A stretch of 64,000 nt of DNA. Origin: Microbacterium invictum (lineage in GTDB: Bacteria > Actinomycetota > Actinomycetes > Actinomycetales > Microbacteriaceae). The position numbers were made by a program, and so were the translations under genes. Of the stretch, positions 10,301 through 17,444 are shown piece after piece. The stretch is taken from positions 3,286,001-3,350,000 of the forward strand of contig NZ_JACIFH010000001.1 in the NCBI RefSeq assembly GCF_014197265.1, written 5' to 3'. Every line of letters starts with the position of its first letter. Position 1 is the stretch's first letter. The notes under the pieces are model-generated. The model did no database searches, had not been told where the DNA came from, and worked only from the letters and a program-made list of their open reading frames with translations.

Positions 10301-11980
10301 TACAACCGGGTCAACGGCGTCTATGCCTGCGAGAACCGCTGGCTGCTGACCGACGTGCTCCGCACCGAGTGGGGCTACGAGGGTGTCGTCGTCAGCGACT
10401 GGGGGGCCGTCGACGACCGCGTCGCATCGGTGGCGGCGGGCCTCGATCTGGAGATGCCGGGCGGTCATGGGGTTTCGGATCGGGCCGTGGTCGAAGCCGT
10501 CGGCGCTGGGACTTTGGACGCGGGGAGCGTCGAGCTCGCCGCGGGCCGTGTGACCGGCCTCCTCACGCGCGCGCGAGTCGCGGCCGGCCAGGCGGCAGAA
10601 CCGGTCGACTTCGACGCGCACCATGCCCTCGCGCGCGAGGCGGCGGCGCACAGCATCGTGCTGCTGAAGAACGATGACGCGCTGCTTCCGCTCGCCCCGG
10701 GCGGAACGATCGCCGTCATCGGCCCCTTCGCGACCGTTCCCCGGTTTCAGGGCGGCGGCAGCTCACACGTCAACGCGGCACGCATCGACATTCCGCTCGA
10801 TGAGATCAGGGCACTCGCCGGCGCGGCAGAGGTCACCTATTCGGCCGGCTTCGGCGATGCCGGCGACGCCGCCGCCTTGCGGGCTGAGGCCGTGGCCGCC
10901 GCGACGGCCGCGGACACCGCCGTCGTCTTCCTCGGGCTCGACGACCACGATGAGTCGGAAGGGTTCGACCGTTCGCACATCGACCTGCCCGCCGAGCAGG
11001 TCGAACTGCTCCGCGCAGTTCGCACGGCACAGCCCCGCACGGTCGTCGTGCTCAGTCACGGTGGCGTGGTGCGGCTCGCAGAAGTCGACGAGCTGGCGGC
11101 CGCGATCATCGACGGCGCCCTGCTCGGGCAGGCAGCGGGCGGTGGTATCGCCGACGTGCTCTTCGGCGTGGTGAACCCGTCGGCGCGGACGAGCGAGACC
11201 GTCCCACGCCGGCTGGCGGACGTTCCCGCGTTCCTCTCGTTCCCAGGGGCCGGATCGGTAGTGCGCTACGACGAAGGCGTGTTTGTCGGGTATCGCTGGT
11301 ACGACGCCCGCGACCTCGGTGTCACCTACCCGTTCGGGCACGGACTGTCCTACACCTCGTTCGCCTACCGCGACCTCGACGTCCAGTCGGACACGGAAGG
11401 GCTGCGTGTCTCGGTGGTCGTCGCGAACACTGGCGCTCGTGACGGTCGCGAAGTGGTGCAGGTGTACGTCGGTGCGCCAGGCAGCGGGGTGCCCCGGGCG
11501 GTGCGCGAGCTGAAGGGGTTCGCGACCGTCGAGCTCGCCGCCGGCGCCGCGCAGCGAGTCACCATCGACATCGCCCGCGCCGACCTCGCGTACTGGGATG
11601 AGGCCGTCGCGCGCTGGGTCGTAGAGGGAGGCACGTACGAGGTTTCGGCCGCGGCATCCAGTCGCGACATCCGTGCCGCCGTGCACGTGAGTGTCGACGG
11701 CGATGCCGTTCGGCTACCGCTGACCGAGCACTCGACGCTCGGTGAGCTGATGGCGCACCCGGTCGCAGGCCCCATGGTCGCTGCGCTGAGCGCACGGCAG
11801 TCGGAGCACACCAACGACAACGATGCCGCAATGGGCGTCGACACCGCGGTCATGATGGCGCAGATCCCCGTGAACCGCTTGGTTGCGTTCAGCGGCGGCG
11901 AGCTCGGGCCCGAGCAGCTCGCCGGCATGCTTGCGCTCGCCAACAGCGCGGACGCCGACGCGTCAGAGCAGCCCCTATGA
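7313..11980 (+). CDS. GH2-GH3 two-enzyme fusion glycosidase (1555 aa)
   Basis: One uninterrupted frame encodes two complete glycosidases. Residues 1 to about 800 are a GH2 beta-galactosidase/glucuronidase-type enzyme: sugar-binding jelly roll (GGYFPGGVYRYENEW, NSRWYTGSGIYRPV), SSHNP, acid/base Glu375 in SIGNE and nucleophile Glu500 in VGSES. Residues 809-1555 are a GH3 enzyme: MSDGPHGVR, KHFAANNCETDR, nucleophile Asp1029 in VVSDWGAVDD, likely acid Glu1216 in ESEGFDR and a C-terminal FnIII-like domain. The junction contains Met809 with a strong GGAGG six bases before it, so the GH3 part may also be made alone. No signal peptide. I know of no common GH2-GH3 fusion; loss of a stop codon between two operon genes would explain it. 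Confidence 0.85.
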   Translation: MSTTQFHEGWTFRRAAESEPVPVTLPHDAMIGEQRSADAETGNHGGYFPGGVYRYENEWTVPTDAAGAEFRLFFEGVYGTTTVSLDGAVVAQNESGYREFSAPLGALERGSTHCIIVEVDNSRTPNSRWYTGSGIYRPVWLEQVGATRIADDGIRLDTRTITPAAAVDAAIAVDGETDGMSVQVEFATDDAVVAVATADVIAGVARLELTVPDARLWSAETPYLYEVSVTVRRGESVVDERRLRFGIRTLAVDARHGVRINGTAVLLRGACIHHDNGILGAATFDAAERRRARMLKEAGYNAIRSSHNPLSRSFLDACDELGLYVMDELTDVWLQHKTPHDLADDFEAVWPDDARSMIAKDRNRASVIMYSIGNEIAETATDAGQDAARRISAFVRELDPTRPTTTAVNLLLNVMASRGTNVHREKPKGAGEKKKATSTAANLLTAKLGRVMELVSRLPAADKASKHAFAAVDVAGYNYAYGRYAADRKRYPDRVIVGSESMPGDLPQIWRRVEKVPGVIGDFMWTGWDYLGEAGIGVWSYGDDAGGLNKPYPALLAGPGAFDILGRPGAPVFLARAVWGLLDAPAIAVRPMDRVGHRANRTPWRTSDAVPSWSWRGAAGAAHIEVYSDADQVKLILNGRSLGRKRAGRRAGFVTRFRTVYEPGELVAVAYRGGVEAGRSSLRTADRCTLTLRVEQPKGGDDIAFVWAELADQSGVVDFAASDEITLTIDGPGELVGFGSAAPATEESFTSATHTTHQGSALAGIRRTATEGEIVVTARSRRHGDATIGLMPADRVPALSTQHPRRWKMTATDLETQAALGSGASFWKTEELPGLRAVVMSDGPHGVRAQDADVDHLGIAPSMPATCFPPAAGLSQSWDPALVERVGRALAAESRHYGVGVLLGPGINIKRDPRAGRNFEYLSEDPHLTGVLGTAWVGGVQSGGVGASVKHFAANNCETDRMRSDSRVDERTLREIYLRGFEKVVRTAKPWTVMAAYNRVNGVYACENRWLLTDVLRTEWGYEGVVVSDWGAVDDRVASVAAGLDLEMPGGHGVSDRAVVEAVGAGTLDAGSVELAAGRVTGLLTRARVAAGQAAEPVDFDAHHALAREAAAHSIVLLKNDDALLPLAPGGTIAVIGPFATVPRFQGGGSSHVNAARIDIPLDEIRALAGAAEVTYSAGFGDAGDAAALRAEAVAAATAADTAVVFLGLDDHDESEGFDRSHIDLPAEQVELLRAVRTAQPRTVVVLSHGGVVRLAEVDELAAAIIDGALLGQAAGGGIADVLFGVVNPSARTSETVPRRLADVPAFLSFPGAGSVVRYDEGVFVGYRWYDARDLGVTYPFGHGLSYTSFAYRDLDVQSDTEGLRVSVVVANTGARDGREVVQVYVGAPGSGVPRAVRELKGFATVELAAGAAQRVTIDIARADLAYWDEAVARWVVEGGTYEVSAAASSRDIRAAVHVSVDGDAVRLPLTEHSTLGELMAHPVAGPMVAALSARQSEHTNDNDAAMGVDTAVMMAQIPVNRLVAFSGGELGPEQLAGMLALANSADADASEQPL
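9726..9739 (+). promoter_or_regulatory. Internal Shine-Dalgarno and ATG inside the GH2-GH3 frame
   Basis: GGAGG at 9726-9730 followed after six bases by ATG at 9737, in frame with both halves. The downstream product would be a 747-residue GH3 enzyme of normal length. This is the strongest ribosome site in the operon and suggests that the two halves were separate genes. Confidence 0.7.
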
Positions 11981-14583
11981 GAGCGGTCCGACTTCGCACC
12001 GAGTATCTCGACGAGCCGCTCGGCCTCGGCATCGTCGCGCCCCGCTTCTCGTGGCACGTCGAGGGCGGCACACGTCAGAGCGCCTACCGAATCGTCGCTA
12101 CGCGCGCCGGCGAGGTCTTGTGGGACAGCGGTCGCGTCGCGTCGCCGCGCATGACGAACATCGCGTATGAGGGTGCGCGGCTCACCAGCCGTGACCGCAT
12201 CGAGTGGACACTCACGCTGTGGGACGAACAGGACCTCGCGGGTCAGGACGCGTCTTCGTCGTTCGAGCTGGGCCTGCTCGAGCCAGGGGACTGGGCAGGA
12301 ACGTGGATCGCCGGCGACTACACCCCCAAGAAGAACACCCGGTACCCAGTCGACCACTTCCGCACCTCGTTCGCCACGACAGCCAAGGTCGCCCACGCGC
12401 GCCTGTACGCCACCGCCCGCGGCGTCTACCAGGGGCACCTCAACGGGCATCGCATCGGCGCGTTCGAACTCGCGCCCGGCAGCACCGACTACCGCTCGCG
12501 CATTCAGTACCAGACCTACGATGTCACCGCCCTGCTCGGTGCGCAGAACACGCTCGATCTGCAGCTGGCCGACGGCTGGTTCCGGGGATCCTTGGCCGCC
12601 TACGGCCAGACCAACGTCTTCGGCCGGCAGACCTCCGTGCTCGCCCAGCTTGAGATCACCTACGCCGATGGACGCCGCCAGACGATCGGCACCGACGGGT
12701 CGTGGTCTTGGAGCAACGACGGACCGGTCCGCTTCACAGACCTCAAGGACGGTGAGACCATCGACGCCCGCCGGTCGCCGGGCTACGCCGAACGCGCGCG
12801 GGTCGTCCCTGCGCCGAAGGTCGAGCCGACGGCATCCGACAACGTCCCGGTGCTCGCGTACGAGGTTCTCACGCCCACCCTGGTGACCACTGCCAGCGGC
12901 GCGCGGGTGCTGGACTTCGGTCAGAACATCGCCGGTTTCGTCGGGTTCACCGTCTCGGCCCGCGACGGGCAGCGGATCCGCCTGCGGATGGGTGAGACCC
13001 TCGATGAGCACGGCGAGTTCACCCAGCAGAACTTCCAGCTGCGCAAGCCGGTCCGTGAGTTCGGGCGCATCAGCGAGGTTCTGCTGATGACCGACAACGC
13101 CGACCGCATCCGCGGCGAGCTGCAACCGACTCCGAAACAGGAGGTCGACTACACGTGCGCCGAGGGGGTGAACGAGTACCGCACGGCGTTCGCGGTGTTC
13201 GGATTCCGCTACGCACTCCTCGAGACCGAGATCGACGTGGACCCCGCCGACTTCCGGGCGATCGCGGTGTACTCGGCCATGGAGCAGACGGGCACTTTCG
13301 AGTGCTCGCACCCCGGTATCAACCAGCTCGTCGCGAACACGCGGTGGAGCATGAAGGGCAACTTCCTCGACGTGCCCACCGACTGCCCCACCCGGGAGCG
13401 GCTCGGCTGGACCGGCGACGCGCAGATCTTCTTCGACACCGCCGCCTACCTGATGGACGTCGCTGCCTTCTACCGCAAGTGGCTGCGCGACCTGCGCGAT
13501 GCGCAGAAGAAGTCGGGTGTCGCGCCGGCTGTCGTTCCCTACAACGGGGTCGCGATGATGTACGACGCAACGGGCGGATCCGTCGGGTGGGCGGACGCGC
13601 TTGTCCTTGTGCCGTATCGCTTCTGGAAGCGCTACGGCGACGCCGACCTGCTGCGCGAGTTCTATCCGATGATGCGTGCGTACGGCGAGTACATGATCGG
13701 CCGGACCGGTCACAAGCAGCGCTCGGCCGCGGCATCCAATCCGTACAACCGCTACGTCTACGAGAAGGGCATGCACCTGGGGGAGTGGCTCGAACCCGAG
13801 GAGTTCCGCGACTCGGTGCGTGGCCGCGTCCCGCGCACTGAAGAGGCAACGGCGTACCTGCATTACACGATGGCGCACCTCGCCGAGATCGCCGAGCAGC
13901 TCGGCGATCAGGCGGATGCCGCGCGATACACCGAGTATGCCGACGGCGCAATGCAGGCGTACAACCACCTGTTCGTCGCGGGCGGAACCATCGACACCGA
14001 TCGCCAGGCCAAGCTCGTGCGCCCCCTCGCGCTGGGACTGCTCGACGGGGAGGTGAAGTCGAGGGTCGCCGCACGACTCGTCGAAGCGGTCGAGCGGCGG
14101 GACTATCGGGTCGGCACCGGCTTCCTCTCGACGCCTTTCGTCCTGCCGACGCTCACGGAAGCGGGGCGGGCGGATGTCGCGTACCGCATGCTCGAGAACA
14201 CGCAGTCGCCCAGTTGGCTCGCCGAGGTCGAAGCCGGCGCCACCACGATCTGGGAGGACTGGGAAGGCAAGGAGAGCCACAACCACTACTCGCCAGGCGC
14301 GGTGTGCCAGTGGCTGTTCGACACCGTCGCCGGCATCCGCGTCAACGGCGAGAACCGGTTTACGATCGCGCCCACCCCCGGGGGCTCGCTGAGCCATGCG
14401 AGTGCGCGCTACACGAGCCCCTACGGCACCGTGGCCAGCGAGTGGCGCATCACCGGTGAGACGCTGGCGGTCGAGGTGGAGGTGCCGGCCAACACGACAG
14501 CGGATGTCGTCCTGCCAGATGGCTCGAAACGCGTCGTCGAGGCCGGCGCGCACTCGTGGGAGTTGCCGACCGTTGCGGCGTGA
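11977..14583 (+). CDS. GH78 alpha-L-rhamnosidase, cytoplasmic (868 aa)
   Basis: The ATG overlaps the stop of the fusion gene (ATGA), so translation is coupled. Domain order is that of a full bacterial GH78 enzyme: N-terminal beta domain (PRFSWHVEGG, ASPRM), carbohydrate-binding-like domain (TARGVYQGHLNG, YQTYDVTALL, DGWFRGSL), concanavalin-like domain (VLDFGQNIAGF), (alpha/alpha)6 catalytic barrel with DCPTRERLGWTGDAQIF and SPSWLAEVEAGATTIWEDW, and a C-terminal beta domain. Asp/Glu in the DCP..RE..GW.GD segment are the usual catalytic acids. No signal peptide. It would remove terminal alpha-L-rhamnose before or after the beta-glycosidases act. It is the last gene of the island operon. Confidence 0.92.
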   Translation: MRAVRLRTEYLDEPLGLGIVAPRFSWHVEGGTRQSAYRIVATRAGEVLWDSGRVASPRMTNIAYEGARLTSRDRIEWTLTLWDEQDLAGQDASSSFELGLLEPGDWAGTWIAGDYTPKKNTRYPVDHFRTSFATTAKVAHARLYATARGVYQGHLNGHRIGAFELAPGSTDYRSRIQYQTYDVTALLGAQNTLDLQLADGWFRGSLAAYGQTNVFGRQTSVLAQLEITYADGRRQTIGTDGSWSWSNDGPVRFTDLKDGETIDARRSPGYAERARVVPAPKVEPTASDNVPVLAYEVLTPTLVTTASGARVLDFGQNIAGFVGFTVSARDGQRIRLRMGETLDEHGEFTQQNFQLRKPVREFGRISEVLLMTDNADRIRGELQPTPKQEVDYTCAEGVNEYRTAFAVFGFRYALLETEIDVDPADFRAIAVYSAMEQTGTFECSHPGINQLVANTRWSMKGNFLDVPTDCPTRERLGWTGDAQIFFDTAAYLMDVAAFYRKWLRDLRDAQKKSGVAPAVVPYNGVAMMYDATGGSVGWADALVLVPYRFWKRYGDADLLREFYPMMRAYGEYMIGRTGHKQRSAAASNPYNRYVYEKGMHLGEWLEPEEFRDSVRGRVPRTEEATAYLHYTMAHLAEIAEQLGDQADAARYTEYADGAMQAYNHLFVAGGTIDTDRQAKLVRPLALGLLDGEVKSRVAARLVEAVERRDYRVGTGFLSTPFVLPTLTEAGRADVAYRMLENTQSPSWLAEVEAGATTIWEDWEGKESHNHYSPGAVCQWLFDTVAGIRVNGENRFTIAPTPGGSLSHASARYTSPYGTVASEWRITGETLAVEVEVPANTTADVVLPDGSKRVVEAGAHSWELPTVAA

Positions 14584-14705
14584 CCCACCGCGGTCGAGGC
14601 GTTCGACACTGAAGTCGTGCATCCCGACGACCTTCTGCTCGACCATCTTGACCTTCATCGTGCCGATGGCCTAGCGCGAGATCGCTCCCGGGTGCCGAGA
14701 TGTCG

Positions 14706-14723
14706 TGCCCACACGGTGCCCAC
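14706..14723 (+). promoter_or_regulatory. Paired TGCCCAC direct repeat, possible integrase arm site (right)
   Basis: TGCCCAC twice with 4 nt between copies, the same arrangement and orientation as at 1953-1970. It lies 129 bp inside the second tRNA-Ser tail. Confidence 0.45.
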
Positions 14724-14851
14724 AGCTGAGTGAGGTCGGCATTGATCGAGAAGGATCCAGGGCAGGGTGCACGGCCCACGAACACCGAAGTTTTCGCGGA
14801 CAACGGACCGAGGACGAACGGACCGGAACGGCGCTGATCTCGCCCGACGGG

Positions 14852-14874
14852 GTTCAAATCCCTCCGTCTCCGCC
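14852..14874 (+). repeat. tRNA-Ser 3'-end fragment, attachment-site copy 2
   Basis: The same 23 bp as copy 1, from GTTCAAATCC to GTCTCCGCC, without the final A of CCA and without any tRNA body upstream. It is directly followed by a terminator-like hairpin, as would lie behind a tRNA gene. Confidence 0.85.
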
Positions 14875-14875
14875 G

Positions 14876-14902
14876 AAAAATCCCCGGTAAATCGGGGTTT
14901 TT
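14876..14902 (+). terminator. Rho-independent terminator after tRNA tail copy 2
   Basis: CCCCG-GTAAAT-CGGGG followed by TTTTT; the A-run before the stem can pair with the T-run. Confidence 0.8.
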
Positions 14903-15235
14903 CTCGTCTGTGCCTTCGGCTCGAATGTCGCTTAAATGGGCGGCTCTCAGCGTCCAGGGGTCCCCAACGGGACCCTCGGGGGACCTCTGGAGCATCTCCT
15001 TCCCTCAACTGGGGCCACTCCACGCGCCGACTCCCGCGTGATTCCGCGGCGAAACGGAGATCGATGGTGTGGAGTACGCCACCCCGCACAGGTGGAGCCC
15101 CCCCAGGTGGAGCCCACTCGTCGACTGCCGCCCGTATGAGGGACGGCCAGGGCGCAATCGTGCGCGCCAGCTATGCGAGCCCCTTCATCCACGCGCGCGT
15201 GCGACTTGCGCGCATTCGACGATACGGCGGGCCCG
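14903..15235. other. Gene-free stretch
   Basis: I find no supported gene. The repetitive GGGACC/CCCAAC and GGTGGAGCCC segments look like degraded sequence inside the tRNA-bounded segment. Confidence 0.4.
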
Positions 15236-15784
15236 CTAGCGCTGGGGCGGCAGGCCGAATACCGGCGTGTGGGAGTAGGAGGAGCCATTCTGACTCCCCA
15301 CCGACGTGATCGTGTGCGGGCTCAGGTTGAGCACGTCACTTTCATACAAGACGGAGTCGCCGAAGTCCGCGTAAAGGCCGTTCCGTCGGACAGCGTTGAG
15401 CGCTTCCAAACCGTAGTAGCCAACGCAGACGCGTTCCGCGACTGCCCCGAACGAATCTCCCGACGCGACGACGTACGACGCAAGCGACCCGTCGTCAGCG
15501 TAAACCACATCGCCAGTCGCACCATTCCGCGCCCCCAGGTCCGTCATGGCGGCGAAGAGCCCGACGTCGAGCAGCGCACCGTTCGCCGGCCCGGGGCTAG
15601 TGGAATTGCAAGGATCAGCGCTCGTCGACGACTCGACCGCGTCTGGACTGACGGAAGAGGGTGAGGAGGCTGGTACGGGCGCGACATCGGCGTCGCCCAC
15701 CACCGGTGAACACGCGGTCAGCGCGCTCACGACGAGCAGCAAACTCGTCACGCGAACGATCAGCCTGGACTGCTCACGACGCAT
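15236..15784 (-). CDS. Lipoprotein with a LysM-like domain
   Basis: 182 residues from the ATG that gives an N-terminal signal with lipobox LTAC (Cys near residue 23); the longer open frame upstream has no such signal. A Ser/Pro-rich linker follows. The C-terminal half has SLASYVVASGDSFGAVAERV, a short variable helix and VLYESDVLNLSP, which fits one LysM module for peptidoglycan or chitin binding. Only one module is present. It is probably anchored outside the membrane and touches the cell wall. It sits between two tRNA tails, so it is likely mobile cargo. Confidence 0.75.
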   Translation of the reverse strand: MRREQSRLIVRVTSLLLVVSALTACSPVVGDADVAPVPASSPSSVSPDAVESSTSADPCNSTSPGPANGALLDVGLFAAMTDLGARNGATGDVVYADDGSLASYVVASGDSFGAVAERVCVGYYGLEALNAVRRNGLYADFGDSVLYESDVLNLSPHTITSVGSQNGSSYSHTPVFGLPPQR

Positions 15785-15986
15785 AAGAGCGATCCTAGCG
15801 AGCACGAAATCCCCACAACTCATTCGGAGTTTCGATCCACATGCACGGTGGGTGCCACTATCGCGCGGCGCCCGTATAGGGATCCTCATCCGGGCTACGC
15901 CCGCAAGTGACGTCGCGCGTGGCACCACGCGCTTTGCGTCCGCTGGGCGGTCGGCTGACCTCTCGTCGTCGTGATCGCAGGCCGGA

Positions 15987-16658
15987 CTACTTGTGCGGAG
16001 GCGAGATGGAAAGTCGCCGGATCTCTTCAGTAGACCAGGCGACGGGGGAGGATGCGTCCGGTGTGGTCACAATCTTGTCGAACATTGTGGCCAAGGGTCC
16101 GAGATCTTGCTGGTCGGAGCCGATGCGGGCTGCGGTGTGGTTCTCTTCGCCGTGCACGGGACGCCAGTCGAGCTGCCAGCCGGCGGCGAGGGCTACTCGG
16201 TTCCAGTAGATGCGTTGCACGCGCCCGTTGCCTTCGCGGAACGGGTGAATGTAGTTGATCTTCTCGTAGTGGCATGCGAGCTTGTCGACGAACGCGGCGC
16301 GGGGAAGGTTAGCGAGGTGATTGTCTTCCGCGAGTTCGGCGAAGCAGATGGCGGCAGCGTGGCCGATGTATCCGTGGGGAAGGAAGAACTGCGCGCCCGG
16401 CACATCCTTCCGCACGTCGATCGTGCGGATCTGTCCTGCCCAGTCGTATACATCCTGGAAGAGGTGGAAGTGGATGCGTTGCAACTCCTCCAGATCGTTC
16501 GTTGCTGCAACCGGTGCCTCGAGAAGCTGGAGTGCGCGAGCGAAAGACAGGTCAGCCTCCGCCGCGGAGAGTTCGTCGGTTGAGACAATCCCCAGACGAT
16601 TTCGGAGAACGTCGGTCCCGGGGATGAGGTATGGGTCGACCGGGTCAGGTGAGGCCAT
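15987..16658 (-). CDS. fic: Fic-domain protein (AMPylating toxin of a Fic/antitoxin pair)
   Basis: 223 residues; the ATG at 16658 lies 14 bp inside the upstream antitoxin gene. The Fic core motif HPFREGNGRVQR spans His138-Arg149 with the catalytic His and all ATP-binding residues in place. A helical N-terminal half contains the typical flap segment (DWAGQIRTIDVRKD, FFLPHGYI). Intact Fic enzymes transfer AMP or another nucleotide to target proteins, often gyrase and topoisomerase IV in toxin-antitoxin versions. The small upstream gene supplies the inhibitory helix, so this is a class I arrangement. Confidence 0.92.
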   Translation of the reverse strand: MASPDPVDPYLIPGTDVLRNRLGIVSTDELSAAEADLSFARALQLLEAPVAATNDLEELQRIHFHLFQDVYDWAGQIRTIDVRKDVPGAQFFLPHGYIGHAAAICFAELAEDNHLANLPRAAFVDKLACHYEKINYIHPFREGNGRVQRIYWNRVALAAGWQLDWRPVHGEENHTAARIGSDQQDLGPLATMFDKIVTTPDASSPVAWSTEEIRRLSISPPHK

Positions 16659-16818
16659 ATCGAGAGCGAACTCGATCGAGGAGCTCCGCTGAATCGATGG
16701 TGCCCGCAACGTAGGAGTCTGCGTCCGCGCGAGTCGCACTCGTTACTGTCAGACCCTCGATCTCAGCGCTGTGGATCGCGGCTTCGACCTGCTTCGCTCG
16801 CTGTTCTGTGATCGTCAC
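16645..16818 (-). CDS. VbhA-like antitoxin of the Fic toxin
   Basis: 57 residues from a GTG start with GGGGAG six bases upstream. It carries the class I Fic inhibition motif S-x-x-x-E-G (Ser17-Ala-Glu-Ile-Glu21-Gly22) and a C-terminal AGTIDSAELLDRVRSRYG segment like VbhA antitoxins. The motif Glu would enter the Fic active site and block ATP positioning. Its coding end overlaps the fic start, which couples their expression with antitoxin first. An upstream ATG would add 14 residues, but its ribosome site is poorer. Confidence 0.85.
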   Translation of the reverse strand: MTITEQRAKQVEAAIHSAEIEGLTVTSATRADADSYVAGTIDSAELLDRVRSRYGLT

Positions 16819-17096
16819 AACGACTCCCCGTCTCCCACTCCAGTTTACCAATGCCATGCGACTCTCGTTGCCTTCGCGCCGTGGCTCCACCAAGCTCGGG
16901 TGTGGAGGCTCGTTCTTACGGGCCAGCTGTGTCCGTGATGCGTCAGGGGTCCCCCAGAGGCCCCCGAGCATGCCGATGGTGGTGATTCTCCCGGGCGTGC
17001 GAGTGAATAGGGTGCGTAGCGAGCGGATCAACGCGCACTCGAATATGGCAGATGAGAGGGAGAATCCGCGCGACCAAGTGGAGAAGTGGCTCGATC

Positions 17097-17185
17097 GGAG
17101 ACGCCGACCGATTCGGCTCCGTCCACCCCGCTAAGGTGGAGTTCCCGTAAGGGAACCGAGCGTTCAAATCCCTCCGTCTCCGCCA
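17097..17185 (+). tRNA. tRNA-Ser(GCT)-like sequence, probably degenerate
   Basis: The 5' GGAGACG pairs fully with CGTCTCC, then G and CCA. An anticodon stem CCACC/GGTGG encloses the loop CCGCTAA, giving anticodon GCT, and a class II variable arm GTTCCC-GTAA-GGGAAC is present, as expected for tRNA-Ser. Faults: position 8 is C instead of T, position 33 is C instead of T, and the T-stem has one C-C mismatch (GAGCG against CCCTC). The D-arm is unusual and can fold as GCCGA/TCGGC. It may be a pseudo-tRNA or a divergent tRNA carried by a mobile element. Confidence 0.45.
17162..17184 (+). repeat. tRNA-Ser 3'-end, attachment-site copy 3
   Basis: Third direct copy of the 23-bp tail, here as the 3' part of the tRNA-like sequence at 17097-17185. 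An integrase remnant lies immediately to its right. Confidence 0.85.
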
Positions 17186-17432
17186 AAAATCCCTGATCAA
17201 AAGGATCTTTCAGGCCTTTCTGGCTTCTGATCAGAAGTGCGCTGGTCCTGCTTCCTCCGGCCCGAAGGCTGCCAGTGGTCCGCCAGGGGTCCCCGAACTT
17301 CCTGGGTTCTGCGTGCGCGAGTCGTCGCGCGTGTTCGCGGCGCTGGCCCTCGCTGAGGAGGTGGGCGTAGACGGCAAGGACGGTGTGCGGGTCGTCGCCG
17401 AGGTATTCGGCCACGCCGTTGACAGGGTGCCG
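17186..17432 (-). pseudogene. C-terminal stub of a tyrosine recombinase (integrase)
   Basis: On the minus strand the frame reads HPVNGVAEYLGDDPHTVL then AVYAHLLSEGQRREHARR, the end of an integrase catalytic domain with the active Tyr codon at 17367-17369. The reading points straight at the tRNA-Ser tail, the normal place for such a gene. Everything upstream (Arg-His-Arg region and DNA-binding domains) is missing: the sequence breaks at about 17432 into a ROK-family remnant. It is the only integrase trace visible in the island. Confidence 0.75.
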
Positions 17433-17444
17433 AGCCGTGGCCAG

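Noticed and set aside
7313..11980. Two separate genes for GH2 and GH3
   Set aside because: The internal ribosome site supports it, but no stop codon separates them, so a fusion is annotated and the alternative noted.
11365..14658. 1097-codon open frame on the minus strand
   Set aside because: Antisense of the GH3 end and the GH78 gene, both of which have clear catalytic motifs; the mirror frame shows none.
14584..14705. Possible integrase remnant on the minus strand (MKVKMVEQKVVGMHDF)
   Set aside because: The fragment has no recombinase motif and no Tyr/Arg/His signature, so position alone was not enough.
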